This document shows, piece by piece, positions 53,332 to 62,401 of a stretch of DNA of 64,000 nt. Where the stretch lies: positions 124,001 through 188,000 of the forward strand of contig CANJCQ010000001.1 of the NCBI GenBank assembly GCA_947473355.1. Reading direction: 5' to 3'. Made by a program: the position numbers and the translations under genes. The first letter of the stretch is position 1, and each line of letters begins with the position of its first letter. The notes below the pieces were generated by a model that made no database searches, had not been told where the DNA came from, and worked only from the letters and a program-made list of their open reading frames with translations. This DNA is from Sphingomonadaceae bacterium (GTDB lineage Bacteria; Pseudomonadota; Alphaproteobacteria; Sphingomonadales; Sphingomonadaceae).

Positions 53332-54135
53332 ATGGAGGAAGCCCCGCTGGTCCTGGTTGAAGAAGACGACGGCATTCTGATCGTCACGCTTAACCGCCCC
53401 GAGAAGTACAATGCGCTCAGCATCGCCATGGTGCGCACCATTTCGGATGCGGTGGACCGGCTGCGCGATACGCCTACGATCAAGGTCATGCTGATCCGCG
53501 CACGCGGCAAATATTTCTCGGCCGGCGCCGATCTCAAGGAAGGCAGCCACCAGCGCCCGACGACGGGTTCGGGCATCCGCGAGATGCACCGCCGCATGCC
53601 CTCAGACATGCGCCGGATTTGGGACGAAATCGAGGCGGTGGAAAAGCCCTTCGTCGTCGCACATCAGGGGCCATGCGTGGGCGGCGGACTGGAACTGTCG
53701 CTTTCCTGCGATTTCCGCCTGGCATCGGAACATGCCCGCTATGCCTTTCCCGAAGGCAAGTTCGCAATCCTACCGGCGACCAATGGCGTCAGCCGCCTGA
53801 CCCGTCTGGTTGGCGCAGCATGGGCGCGATACCTGATCATGGCCAACAAGGATGTCGACGCGAACCGCGCTTTGATGATGGGGCTGGTGCATGAGGTCTT
53901 CCCGGCGGAAAGCTTCGAGGAAGACGTGCTCGCATTCTGCCGTCATCTGGCGCAGCAGAACGGCGAGCAGATGGGCACTGCCAAGATCGCGATCGAACTG
54001 GCCCGCGATCTGGGCGCCCATCAGGCAGCCTCGGTGGAACGCCTCGCCAATTCGGCGCTGATGCTCGGTCCTGAATCGCAGCAAGCGCGCAACGCCCATC
54101 TCCAGTCGATAGGCAGCGGAAAAAAGGAAGGCTGA
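53332..54135 (+). CDS. Enoyl-CoA hydratase/isomerase (crotonase) family protein
   Basis: Crotonase-fold enzyme of 267 residues. The oxyanion hole is seen in YFSAGADLKE (61-70) and CVGGGLELSLSCD (115-127); Glu121 matches one of the two hydratase glutamates, but the second position appears to be Phe144 (EGKFAIL). With one Glu it may be an isomerase, hydrolase or ring-opening enzyme rather than a hydratase. Start ATG 53332, with AAAGGA upstream. Confidence 0.88.
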   Translation: MEEAPLVLVEEDDGILIVTLNRPEKYNALSIAMVRTISDAVDRLRDTPTIKVMLIRARGKYFSAGADLKEGSHQRPTTGSGIREMHRRMPSDMRRIWDEIEAVEKPFVVAHQGPCVGGGLELSLSCDFRLASEHARYAFPEGKFAILPATNGVSRLTRLVGAAWARYLIMANKDVDANRALMMGLVHEVFPAESFEEDVLAFCRHLAQQNGEQMGTAKIAIELARDLGAHQAASVERLANSALMLGPESQQARNAHLQSIGSGKKEG

Positions 54136-54173
54136 AGCTTGCGCTTCGGCCAAACGGACAAAGGACAGTTTCA

Positions 54174-54977
54174 ATGAGTGAGCATGATCTAGTCGATCTT
54201 GAAGGCCAGGTGGCGATCGTCACGGGCGCGGGCCAGGGCGCTGGACGGGCAATCGCGCGAGAGCTGGCCCGGCACAATTGCGGCGGGGTCGCGGTGAATG
54301 ATTTCGTCGCCGAGCGCGCCGAGGCCGTGGTCGCCGAAATCCGCGCGACCGGTGTTCCGGCCATGCCGGTCTCGTTCGACGTCGGCGACATTGCCGCGGT
54401 GCGCAGCGCCAACCAGGCGATCAAGGACGAGCTCGGCGCAGCGACGATCCTGGTCAACAATGCCGGCAATGCCGGGCCCGTCGATGACATAAACCTGTCC
54501 CCGATGTTCTGGGACGAGGATCCCACGGCCTGGGACAAATTCTTCCGCACAAACATGTATGGTGTCATGAACTGCTGCCACACGTTTATTCCGAACATGG
54601 TCGAGGCGCGGAGGGGCCGGATCGTGACGATCGTTTCCGATGCCGGACGCGTCGGCGAGGCCCGGCTGGTGGCCTATTCCACTGCCAAGGCCGGTGCCGC
54701 CGGTTTCGTGCGCGCCATTGCCAAGGAGGCGGGGCGCTTCAACATCACCAGCAACGCCATCTCGCTGTCGTCGCTGGAGCCGCCGTTTCCGCCCGAGAAA
54801 CTGGCCGAATTCCTCGATTCGGATCACGCCAGGGCCCATGCCGCACGCTATGTGATCCGCCGCTATGGCAAGCCCGAGGATGTTGCTGGTCTGGCGACTT
54901 TTCTTTGCTCGAAGGCGGCGGAATGGATCACCGGGCAGACCTATCCGGTGAACGGCGGCTACAGCTTCGCGGTGTGA
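54174..54977 (+). CDS. Short-chain dehydrogenase/reductase
   Basis: SDR of 267 residues: TGAGQGAGRA, VNDF after strand 2, NNAG, Ser of TIVSDAG, Tyr/Lys (YSTAK), C-terminal YPVNGGYSFAV. AAAGGA precedes the ATG. Its 3' end overlaps the 3' end of the convergent TetR gene by 19 bases. Directly after the crotonase, so it may be the hydroxyacyl-CoA dehydrogenase of this operon. Confidence 0.9.
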   Translation: MSEHDLVDLEGQVAIVTGAGQGAGRAIARELARHNCGGVAVNDFVAERAEAVVAEIRATGVPAMPVSFDVGDIAAVRSANQAIKDELGAATILVNNAGNAGPVDDINLSPMFWDEDPTAWDKFFRTNMYGVMNCCHTFIPNMVEARRGRIVTIVSDAGRVGEARLVAYSTAKAGAAGFVRAIAKEAGRFNITSNAISLSSLEPPFPPEKLAEFLDSDHARAHAARYVIRRYGKPEDVAGLATFLCSKAAEWITGQTYPVNGGYSFAV

Positions 54978-55570
54978 TGCGGCGTTTTGACTTCTGCCTT
55001 GTCTGGGTCTGATGGCAGCATGCCGCGCCTTAGCATGTCGAGCGACAGGTCGATGCTGGCGGCGACATCGCTGCCATAACTATCCAGTCCGCCGCCCGCG
55101 AGCATCAGGATAGCGCGGTGAAGGTCGGCGATGGTGAGTTCCGGCCTGACGTGCCCGGCCGCCTTGGCCCGTGCCAGCGGCCCGGCTAGTGCCTCGTCGA
55201 CCCAGCTGCGGAACGTCCCGCTGGTAGGTGCGGCCTGCCGGTGCATCGGCACGACCTTGGCGAGACCGCCCGAGATGATGGTTTTCGTGGCAAGCAACTT
55301 GAGACCAAGAAACAGGGCGTCGTCGCGGTCGGCCCATTGGGCGAACTTTTCGGAGAGCTCATCCATGTGGACCTTGAGCACTGCGGCAGAAAGCGCGTCG
55401 CGATCGGGGAAGTTGCGGTGCAGGGTGGGGCGACTGACTCCGGCGCGTTCGGCGATCTTCTCGAAGGGCACGTCATAGCCGTCACTGGCATAGAGCTCGA
55501 CCGCAGCATCGATCAGCCGATCAAGCCGCTCCTGTGCGTCCTTTCGCAATGCCGTCTTGCGTTGCTTCAC
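54959..55570 (-). CDS. TetR/AcrR-family transcriptional regulator
   Basis: Repressor of 203 residues; helix-turn-helix about 15-60 (ERLDRLIDAAVELYASDGYD, IAERAGVSRPTLHRNFPDRD). GTG 55570 is taken as start because AGGAG lies nine bases before it; using ATG 55624 would place the operator-like repeat 55594-55609 inside the coding sequence. With GTG, the repeat falls into the leader/promoter, as expected for autoregulation. Divergent from the tandem amidohydrolases. Best candidate for the protein binding the TGTCA-N6-TGACA family. Confidence 0.88.
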   Translation of the reverse strand: MKQRKTALRKDAQERLDRLIDAAVELYASDGYDVPFEKIAERAGVSRPTLHRNFPDRDALSAAVLKVHMDELSEKFAQWADRDDALFLGLKLLATKTIISGGLAKVVPMHRQAAPTSGTFRSWVDEALAGPLARAKAAGHVRPELTIADLHRAILMLAGGGLDSYGSDVAASIDLSLDMLRRGMLPSDPDKAEVKTPHHTAKL

Positions 55571-55593
55571 GAAATCAGACTCCTGAAAATATC

Positions 55594-55609
55594 TGTCAGG
55601 GGAGTGACT
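55594..55609. promoter_or_regulatory. Operator-like repeat between TetR and amidohydrolase genes
   Basis: TGTCAGGGGAGTGACT matches the repeat at 32061 (read on the minus strand) at 12 of 16 positions and keeps both half-sites TGTCA and TGAC. It lies in the divergent promoter region. Confidence 0.55.
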
Positions 55610-55705
55610 AAAAGAAGTGTTCATTGATGTCCACTTGTATTAGGCTGCGATTCGCCAACGGACACAGGCCCCAATCAGGGCCTGTGCATGTAGGGGAGAA
55701 AAAAG

Positions 55706-57088
55706 ATGGAAAAGCTTACAATCGTCTCGGTCGATGGCCACGCGCAGATGCCACCCGAAGCCTGGCCAAAATTTCTCGACAAGCGCTATCACGATCACCT
55801 TCCCGCGCTTATCAAGGAGAACGCCAGCTATACGCGGATCAGCGGCCACTTCCTGCAGCGCCTGCACAATTCCGATCTCTACGACATCTATGATACCGAC
55901 CATGCGCTGCGCAACGGCGGCATTATGGGGGTATGGGATCGCAAGACGCGTATCCAGGAGATGGACCGCGAAGGCATTGCCGGCGAATTCGTCTACAGCG
56001 GCGATCCGCGTGCATCGGGATTGTTCTATCAGTCCTCGAACTGGTCGACGACGATGGAGCTCTGCCAGGCGGGGGTGAAGGCCTACAATCGCTGGCTGCT
56101 TGACGAATTCGGCTCCGAGTCCGACCGGCTGTTCCTGATCGGCATCATCGGCTCCGCGCCGTGGCGCGATGTCGATGAAATGAATGCCGAGCTAGACTGG
56201 ATTGCCGACAATGGCTTCAAGGCCGTTTCGGTCCCAGGCTTCACCGCCTATCCCGGCCAGCCGCCACTGTTTGACAAATATTGGGACCCGTTCTGGGCAC
56301 GCTGCCAGGAACGCGACATCACCTTGTGGATGCACGCGGGCCAGGGCGAAGGCCAGGGCGAACTGGGCGCGATTTTCCAGCGCATCGGGGATCAGATTGG
56401 CGAAGTGGAAGGCGATGTCGGCCCGGCGGTCGACAAGCTCGCCAAGGAGTTCTTCAAGGGCAAGATATTCTCCAGCATCAAGCCGCGCCGGGCGATGTGG
56501 CAGATGATGATGGGTGGTGTCTTTGACCGCTTTCCCAAACTGCGCTTGATGCTCAGCGAAATCTATGGCGACTGGCTCGGCCCGACGTTCAAATACCTCG
56601 ACGAGCAGTTCGAGCAGAACCGCGCCAGTCTGCCCGCCAAGCGCCGCCCAAGCGACTATTACAAGTCGAACTGCATGAACGGCCTGTCCTTCATTCGCCG
56701 CTGCGAAGTCGATCTGCGTCATGACCTTGGCGTCGAACGCCTGGCTTTCGGCCGCGATTATCCCCACGGCGAAGGCACCTGGCCAAACACGATTCCCTGG
56801 CTCCGTGATGCCATCGGCAAAATTCCCAAGGAAGAGGCGATTGGCATCATGGGTGGCAATGCCATGCGCTTCCTCGGGCTCGACAAGGCCAAGCTCGATG
56901 AAATCGCCCAGCGCGTCGGGCCGTCCGTCGACGCGATTTTCGGCGAGCATCCGCCGTTGCCCGATGATCTGATCGCCCACTTCAACAGCCGCGCGCAGTA
57001 TCTCGGCGCACCCGAGCAGGAAAACCGTATCCCGGAAATTGACCGTGCGATGAAGGAAGACCTCTGGCGCGCCAAGGCTTTCGCCTGA
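55706..57088 (+). CDS. Amidohydrolase-2-family enzyme (tandem copy 1)
   Basis: TIM-barrel enzyme of 460 residues. Strand 1: SVDGHAQMPPEAWP (8-21). Then WMHAGQG (near 210), GGVFDRFPKLRLMLSEIYGD (near 272-291) and FGRDYPHGEGTWP with the conserved Asp. The HxH of classical members is GHA here. GGGGAGA precedes the ATG. The neighbour at 57134 has the same length and wording, so they are tandem duplicates. Hydrolysis of a ring-cleavage product or decarboxylation is likely. Confidence 0.88.
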   Translation: MEKLTIVSVDGHAQMPPEAWPKFLDKRYHDHLPALIKENASYTRISGHFLQRLHNSDLYDIYDTDHALRNGGIMGVWDRKTRIQEMDREGIAGEFVYSGDPRASGLFYQSSNWSTTMELCQAGVKAYNRWLLDEFGSESDRLFLIGIIGSAPWRDVDEMNAELDWIADNGFKAVSVPGFTAYPGQPPLFDKYWDPFWARCQERDITLWMHAGQGEGQGELGAIFQRIGDQIGEVEGDVGPAVDKLAKEFFKGKIFSSIKPRRAMWQMMMGGVFDRFPKLRLMLSEIYGDWLGPTFKYLDEQFEQNRASLPAKRRPSDYYKSNCMNGLSFIRRCEVDLRHDLGVERLAFGRDYPHGEGTWPNTIPWLRDAIGKIPKEEAIGIMGGNAMRFLGLDKAKLDEIAQRVGPSVDAIFGEHPPLPDDLIAHFNSRAQYLGAPEQENRIPEIDRAMKEDLWRAKAFA

Positions 57089-57133
57089 ACGAGCGCGCCG
57101 GTAGGCCATGGCAACGGAATCAGGAGAGACCAC

Positions 57134-58516
57134 ATGGAAAAGCTGACCATAGTTTCGCTGGACGGGCACGCGCAGATGCCGCCCTCAGCCTGGCCTGAAT
57201 TCCTCGAGAATCGATATCATGACAAACTTCCTGCGCTGAACGCGGAGAACGAGCTTTACACCGCGATCATGGGGCGTTTCATGACTCGCAATTACGGCGG
57301 CGACAGTCTGGACCTGATAGATACGGACAATGCGTTGCGTGATGGGGGCTGGCAGGGTGTCTGGAACCTGGATGCTCGCATTGCCCAGATGGACCGCGAA
57401 GGGATCGCCGCCGAATTCATCCACAATGGCGATTCGCGTGCTTGCGGAATCTTCTTCCAGTCATCCAATACCGACTATCCGATGGAACTGTGCCAGGCTG
57501 GAGTGAAGGCATACAATCGCTGGCTGCATGCCACTTTCGGACCCGAACCGGACCGGCTCTATCTGATTGGCATGCAGGGCGGTGCGCCCTGGCGCGATGT
57601 GAACGAGGCGATCGAAGAGCTGGACTGGACCGCCGATCACGGTTTCCGTGCAACCACGGTTCCCGGCTACGTCGGCTACGCTGGACAGCCGCCGCTGTTT
57701 GACCCTTATTGGGATCCCTATTGGGCGCGCTGTGAGGAGCGGGGCATTCACCTGTGGATGCACGCGGGGCAGGGCGAGCGGCAAGGCGAGCTGGGTGCGA
57801 TATTCCACCGCGTCCGCAAGCAGATTGAACAGGAGAAGGGTGACCTAAACGAGGCGGCCATTCGGCTGAGCAGCGAATTCAACAAGGGCCAGATCTTTGC
57901 CAGCGTCAAGCCGCGCCGTGCCATGTGGCAGCTCATGATGGGCGGCGTGTTCGACCGCTTCCCCAAACTCAGGCTGGTGTTGAGCGAGATCTATGGCGAC
58001 TGGATGCCGCGCACCTTCAAATATCTCGACGAGCAGTTCGAGGCACACCGGGGCAAGCTGCCGGCAAAGCACAAGCCGAGCGAATACTGGCAGAGCAATT
58101 GCATCAACGGCCTTTCGTTCATCCGTCGCTGTGAAGTGGCGATGAGGCATGAAATCGGCGTCGAAACGATGGCATTCGGGCGCGACTATCCGCATGGTGA
58201 AGGCACCTGGCCGAACACCACGCTGTGGTTGCGTGATGCGCTGGGCGGGATTCCCGAGGCAGAAACCCGGGCGATTCTTTCCGGCAATGCTATCCGCATC
58301 CTTGGCCTCGATCAGGCCAAGCTAGATTCGATTGCTGCGCGAATCGGCCTGCCCGCAAGCGAGGTATTCGGCGAACATCCGCCGGTCCCCGAAGCGCTTG
58401 TCGCCCACTTCCAGAAACGCGGGCAATATACGGCCGCCCCGGAAGGCGACGAACGCATTCCGGAGATGGATGTGATGATGCAGGAAGATCTCTGGCGGCT
58501 GCGCGCCGACGCCTGA
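57134..58516 (+). CDS. Amidohydrolase-2-family enzyme (tandem copy 2)
   Basis: Paralogue of 55706, also 460 residues: SLDGHAQMPPSAWP, WMHAGQG, GGVFDRFPKLRLVLSEIYGD, FGRDYPHGEGTWPNT. Conserved residues are the same in both copies; differences lie mainly at 30-60 and the middle loops, which may alter substrate choice. AGGAGA precedes the ATG. Followed by a strong terminator. Confidence 0.88.
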   Translation: MEKLTIVSLDGHAQMPPSAWPEFLENRYHDKLPALNAENELYTAIMGRFMTRNYGGDSLDLIDTDNALRDGGWQGVWNLDARIAQMDREGIAAEFIHNGDSRACGIFFQSSNTDYPMELCQAGVKAYNRWLHATFGPEPDRLYLIGMQGGAPWRDVNEAIEELDWTADHGFRATTVPGYVGYAGQPPLFDPYWDPYWARCEERGIHLWMHAGQGERQGELGAIFHRVRKQIEQEKGDLNEAAIRLSSEFNKGQIFASVKPRRAMWQLMMGGVFDRFPKLRLVLSEIYGDWMPRTFKYLDEQFEAHRGKLPAKHKPSEYWQSNCINGLSFIRRCEVAMRHEIGVETMAFGRDYPHGEGTWPNTTLWLRDALGGIPEAETRAILSGNAIRILGLDQAKLDSIAARIGLPASEVFGEHPPVPEALVAHFQKRGQYTAAPEGDERIPEMDVMMQEDLWRLRADA

Positions 58517-58545
58517 GACGGAGTGCAATTAAGACTGCAACAAGG

Positions 58546-58580
58546 CGGGTGGCTGGCATGAGTCAGCCACCCGTTATTTC
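58546..58580 (+). terminator. Rho-independent-type terminator
   Basis: CGGGTGGCTG (58546-58555) pairs perfectly with CAGCCACCCG (58564-58573), loop 8, then TTATTTC. It lies after the amidohydrolase stop and before the convergent CoA-transferase stop. Confidence 0.8.
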
Positions 58581-58594
58581 ATGTCAGCCGGAGA

Positions 58595-59824
58595 TCAGGC
58601 GATAGCGCCCTTGGCCTTGAGCTGTTCGATCCGGTCCCATTCGATGCCCATTTCCATAAGCACCAATTCGGTGTGTTCCGAAGCTTGCGGTGCGCGTGTG
58701 CTGAACTGGGCCTCGCCGTTGAATTGCACCGGCCCGCGCACCAGCTTCAGCGGCGCGCCGCCGTCTGCCGCCTCGACCTCGACGATCATGTCGTTGGCCA
58801 GCGCCTGTTCGTCAGTCATCAAATCGGCGATGCTTTGCACCGGTGCCCATTGGCCCTTGAAGGTCTTGAGGTGTTGGCGCCAGTAAGCGAAAGTCTGCTT
58901 TTTGAACGCTGCGACAAGAATGTCGCTCGCGGCGTCGGCATTCTTGAACAGCGATGGCGCATCCGCGAAGCGCGGATCATCGGCGGCCTCGGGCACGCCG
59001 ACATGTTCGAACAGACTGCGGATCAGGCCGGTGGGAGCGAGCGTGCACAGGTTGATCGTGCCGCCGTCGGAAGTGCGGTAATAGCCGATGAAGGGGTTGA
59101 CCGGATTGCCGCCTGACTTGGGCATGGCATTGGGGTGGACCACCCCTTTTTCGAGATATTGCGCGATGATCGCGCCGCAGGCCCAGTTCGCGGCACTGAG
59201 CAGCGATACGTCGAGTTCGAGCGCCTCGCCGGTCTTCTCGCGGTGATAGAGTGCGGCTGAGATGCCGCCGGCAATGAACATGCCACCGATCGAATCGCCG
59301 AAAGCGGGTATGCCTTGAGACAAGGGGCCATCCAGTTCCTCGGGCGTCATGGTATTGCCGATGCCGCTGCGCGACCAGAAGATCGATCCGTCAAACCCGC
59401 CGACTTCGCGTTCGGGCCCTTTGTTGCCGAGCGCAGAACCTCGCGCATAGATGATGTTCGGATTGACCGCGCGGATATGTTCGATGTCGAACTTGTTTTT
59501 CTGGCGATGCTGGGGGAGGTAGTTGGTCAGGAACACGTCGCTCTTCCGGGCCAGTTCATAAAGCACTTCCTGGCCTTCGGGTGTTGACACGTCGACCCCG
59601 ACGCTGCGCTTGCCGCGATTGGGGTGTTCGATCAGCGTGTGGCGCAGCGGATCGAGCTGGACACCGCCGAAATTGAGGAACCCGCGCTGGGTATCGCCGC
59701 GCACCGGATGCTCGATCTTGATGACGTCGGCACCCCAGTCCGCCAGCATGGCGCCGGCTGCCGGCACGAAAGTGAATTGCGCGAGTTCGAGGACGCGGAC
59801 GCCCTCCATTACCTTGACTGCCAT
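58595..59824 (-). CDS. Family III CoA-transferase (CaiB/BaiF type)
   Basis: CoA-transferase of 409 residues: LADWGADVIKIEHPVRGD at 27-44; the catalytic Asp is present in PAFGDSIGGMF, followed by YHREKTGEALELDVSLL. So it should be active, unlike two homologues further left. It is last in a minus operon with thiolase, MFS transporter and acyl-CoA dehydrogenase, a beta-oxidation-like module. Confidence 0.93.
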   Translation of the reverse strand: MAVKVMEGVRVLELAQFTFVPAAGAMLADWGADVIKIEHPVRGDTQRGFLNFGGVQLDPLRHTLIEHPNRGKRSVGVDVSTPEGQEVLYELARKSDVFLTNYLPQHRQKNKFDIEHIRAVNPNIIYARGSALGNKGPEREVGGFDGSIFWSRSGIGNTMTPEELDGPLSQGIPAFGDSIGGMFIAGGISAALYHREKTGEALELDVSLLSAANWACGAIIAQYLEKGVVHPNAMPKSGGNPVNPFIGYYRTSDGGTINLCTLAPTGLIRSLFEHVGVPEAADDPRFADAPSLFKNADAASDILVAAFKKQTFAYWRQHLKTFKGQWAPVQSIADLMTDEQALANDMIVEVEAADGGAPLKLVRGPVQFNGEAQFSTRAPQASEHTELVLMEMGIEWDRIEQLKAKGAIA

Positions 59825-59873
59825 GAGTTTGCCTTGCCTTCTTTGCTGTTTCGCGTCGGTTCTAACGGGTGGG

Positions 59874-61124
59874 TCAGACGCGTTCGATGATCAATGCAGG
59901 AGCCATGCCGCCTGCGGTGCACATGGTGATCAGGCCATAGCGACCGCCGCTGCGTTCCAACTCGTCAAGCGCCATGCCGACGAGGATCGCGCCGGTTGCC
60001 CCAATGGGATGGCCAAGCGCGATGGCGCCGCCGTTGATGTTCACTTTCGCGCGGTCGAGATCGTGATCGCGGATCACCATTTCGACAATCGTAGCGAAGG
60101 CCTCGTTGATTTCCCAGACGTCGATCTGGTCCTTGATCAGCCCTGCTTTGGCCAGCACCTTGGTGACAGCGCCGCTGGGTGCGGTGAGCATCAGGGTCGG
60201 GTGCTCGGCGTGATTGGCCATGGCGACGATCCGTGCGCGCGGCTTCAGGCCATGCTTGGCCATGGCGGCTTGGGAGGCGATAAGCAGCGCCGCCGCACCA
60301 TCGACGTTGCCAGACGAGGACCCGGCATGATGAACCGGCTCGATCTTGATGTCGGGATAGACCTGGTTGATCAGCCCGCCGAAGCTCGGCTCGCCGGGCC
60401 CCGATGGCATGTCGACAAAGGCCGCGAAAGCGGGCTTCAGTTCTGACAGGCCTTCGAGCGTGGTGCCCGGGCGGGGATATTCGTCGTGGTCGAGCACCAG
60501 ATTTCCAGCATCGTCGAGTACCGGGATCAGCGACTTGGCAAAGCGGCCTTCGCGGATTGCGACCGCGGCGCGCTTCTGGCTCTCGACACCGTAGGCATCG
60601 AGATCGGTTCGGGAAATGCCATCCCGCGCGGCTATGGCGTCGGCGGCGACGCCTTGGTGCGTCTGGGGAAGCTTCTCCTGAAGCCGCGGATTGACACCGC
60701 CAAGGCCAAGGCTGAGACCAGCCTCGCGCATGCGCCCACCCCAGTCGGCGGTGAACGAGGTCATTTCAGCGCCGCCTGCAATCAACAGGTCTTCCATGCC
60801 CGACATGATCGTGGCGGCGGCGATGTTGGTCGCGGTCAGGCTGCTGCCGCAGAACCGGTCGAGCGTGACACCGCTGGTGCCAAGACCGAGCCCGGCGTCG
60901 AGCGCGGCCATGCGGCCCATGTCAGCTGCCTGCAGGCCATATTGCGCCGATGTGCCCCAGATCACGTCCTCAACTGCGTCCTCGGGCAGGTGATTGCGAA
61001 CCTTGATCGCTTTCAAAACGGTCGCGGCGAGATGCTGGGGCAGCATGTCGGCCAGCGCGCCTTTTCCTTTCTTGCCAATCCCGCGTGGGATACGGACGGC
61101 ATCGACGATATAGGCCTCGGCCAT
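59874..61124 (-). CDS. Thiolase (acetyl-CoA acetyltransferase family)
   Basis: Classical thiolase of 416 residues with all four motifs: nucleophile DRFCGSS (near 90), [20 protein letters not shown] and the second Cys in CTAGGMAPA. It cleaves 3-oxoacyl-CoA to acetyl-CoA (or propionyl-CoA) and a shortened acyl-CoA. The ATG at 61124 has AGGAGA upstream and is one base from the MFS stop. Confidence 0.96.
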   Translation of the reverse strand: MAEAYIVDAVRIPRGIGKKGKGALADMLPQHLAATVLKAIKVRNHLPEDAVEDVIWGTSAQYGLQAADMGRMAALDAGLGLGTSGVTLDRFCGSSLTATNIAAATIMSGMEDLLIAGGAEMTSFTADWGGRMREAGLSLGLGGVNPRLQEKLPQTHQGVAADAIAARDGISRTDLDAYGVESQKRAAVAIREGRFAKSLIPVLDDAGNLVLDHDEYPRPGTTLEGLSELKPAFAAFVDMPSGPGEPSFGGLINQVYPDIKIEPVHHAGSSSGNVDGAAALLIASQAAMAKHGLKPRARIVAMANHAEHPTLMLTAPSGAVTKVLAKAGLIKDQIDVWEINEAFATIVEMVIRDHDLDRAKVNINGGAIALGHPIGATGAILVGMALDELERSGGRYGLITMCTAGGMAPALIIERV

Positions 61125-61125
61125 A

Positions 61126-62373
61126 TTATTCTCCTGTGTGTTCAAAACCAAGCGCCGGGATGGCCTCTTCAGGCCCCGGACCAGTCACCCCGGTAAGGCC
61201 AAACAGCAGAGCGCCGGCCAGAGTCGTGATGCCGCAAACAATTATATAGGGCTGATAGTCGAAGCCCTGGTGGAGCGTGGCACTGAGGATCAGTGCGCCA
61301 ATGCCGGTGCCCGCGCTGACCGTCATGTTCATGAAGGCGTACAGGAGGCTGAAGTTCTTCGCATCGAAGCGGCGTGAGATGATATAGGCTCCAACATCGC
61401 CTTCCGCCCCTTGCGCCAGGCCGATAACCAGCACTGCAGGAACCAGCAGTCCCATGGCCGGGGACCCCAGCCCAAAGACCACAAACGAAAGCGTCGGGAT
61501 ACCCAACGTAATCATTGCCACGACATGGCTTTTCAACCGGTCCAGACCAATTCCGCACAGGAATCGTCCGATGATCGAACCCAGCGGATAGAGCGAGACC
61601 AGCCAGGTCGCGTAGGTATCGCTCACGCCCTTGTCGAGCGCGACCAGCTTTAGCTGAGCTGAGGCGAAAGTCTGCGGCACGTTGACCAACAGCATACCCA
61701 GCATCATCATCGGGAATACCGGATTGCGGGCAATGGTCAGGAATTCGGCCTTGCTCATGCGCAGCGGCACCAGTTCCTTGGCCTTGGCCTTGGCATAGTC
61801 CGCGCGGCCTATCAGCGATAGCGCCAGCAGCCCGCCAAACGCGCTGATCACGGCAAGCGCGTAATAGCCCGAACGCCAGCCGCTTTGGGCAATGACCTTG
61901 CCAATGAATGGCGCGACGATGGCACCTGCCAGCGGCGAAGTACTCATCATGATCGAGAGTGCTAGACCGCGCGCCTTGTCGAACCGGTCGACGATCACCC
62001 GGCCAAAAACCAGCGAACTGGTCATCACCCCGAAAATGCTGAGAATAGCGGTGATGACGAGGAATTCCCACAGGCTGCCATGCATGTTCGCGAAAGCGAC
62101 GAAGCACAAAGTGAGGACGGTGAAACCGATCGTCCCGGCCACGCGCGGCCCCACCCGGTCGGCAAAGCGGCCGACGAAAGGCAGGGTGAAGACCGAGATC
62201 ATGGGTACCGATCCGACCAGCGCGAACCCCGATTTGGTCCACCCGAGATCGGCGATCAGCGCCGGGCCGAACAGGCTCACGGTGAAAAAACTGATCGCAG
62301 CGCCCATGCCCAGTGCGATGCAGGTGCCCAGCAAACGGTTCCAGTTGGAGGCGAGTTCTCCAAAATATGTCAT
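61126..62373 (-). CDS. MFS transporter
   Basis: Major facilitator permease of 415 residues with about twelve hydrophobic segments; FVGRFADRVGPR near 67-78 is the motif A loop after helix 2. Inner membrane. GGGGAGGA precedes the ATG. It sits between acyl-CoA dehydrogenase and thiolase, so it probably imports an acid substrate or exports a product. Distinct from the transporter at 16792. Confidence 0.92.
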   Translation of the reverse strand: MTYFGELASNWNRLLGTCIALGMGAAISFFTVSLFGPALIADLGWTKSGFALVGSVPMISVFTLPFVGRFADRVGPRVAGTIGFTVLTLCFVAFANMHGSLWEFLVITAILSIFGVMTSSLVFGRVIVDRFDKARGLALSIMMSTSPLAGAIVAPFIGKVIAQSGWRSGYYALAVISAFGGLLALSLIGRADYAKAKAKELVPLRMSKAEFLTIARNPVFPMMMLGMLLVNVPQTFASAQLKLVALDKGVSDTYATWLVSLYPLGSIIGRFLCGIGLDRLKSHVVAMITLGIPTLSFVVFGLGSPAMGLLVPAVLVIGLAQGAEGDVGAYIISRRFDAKNFSLLYAFMNMTVSAGTGIGALILSATLHQGFDYQPYIIVCGITTLAGALLFGLTGVTGPGPEEAIPALGFEHTGE

Positions 62374-62401
62374 GATCGTCCTCCCCGTATGCCGGTCCGG
62401 C

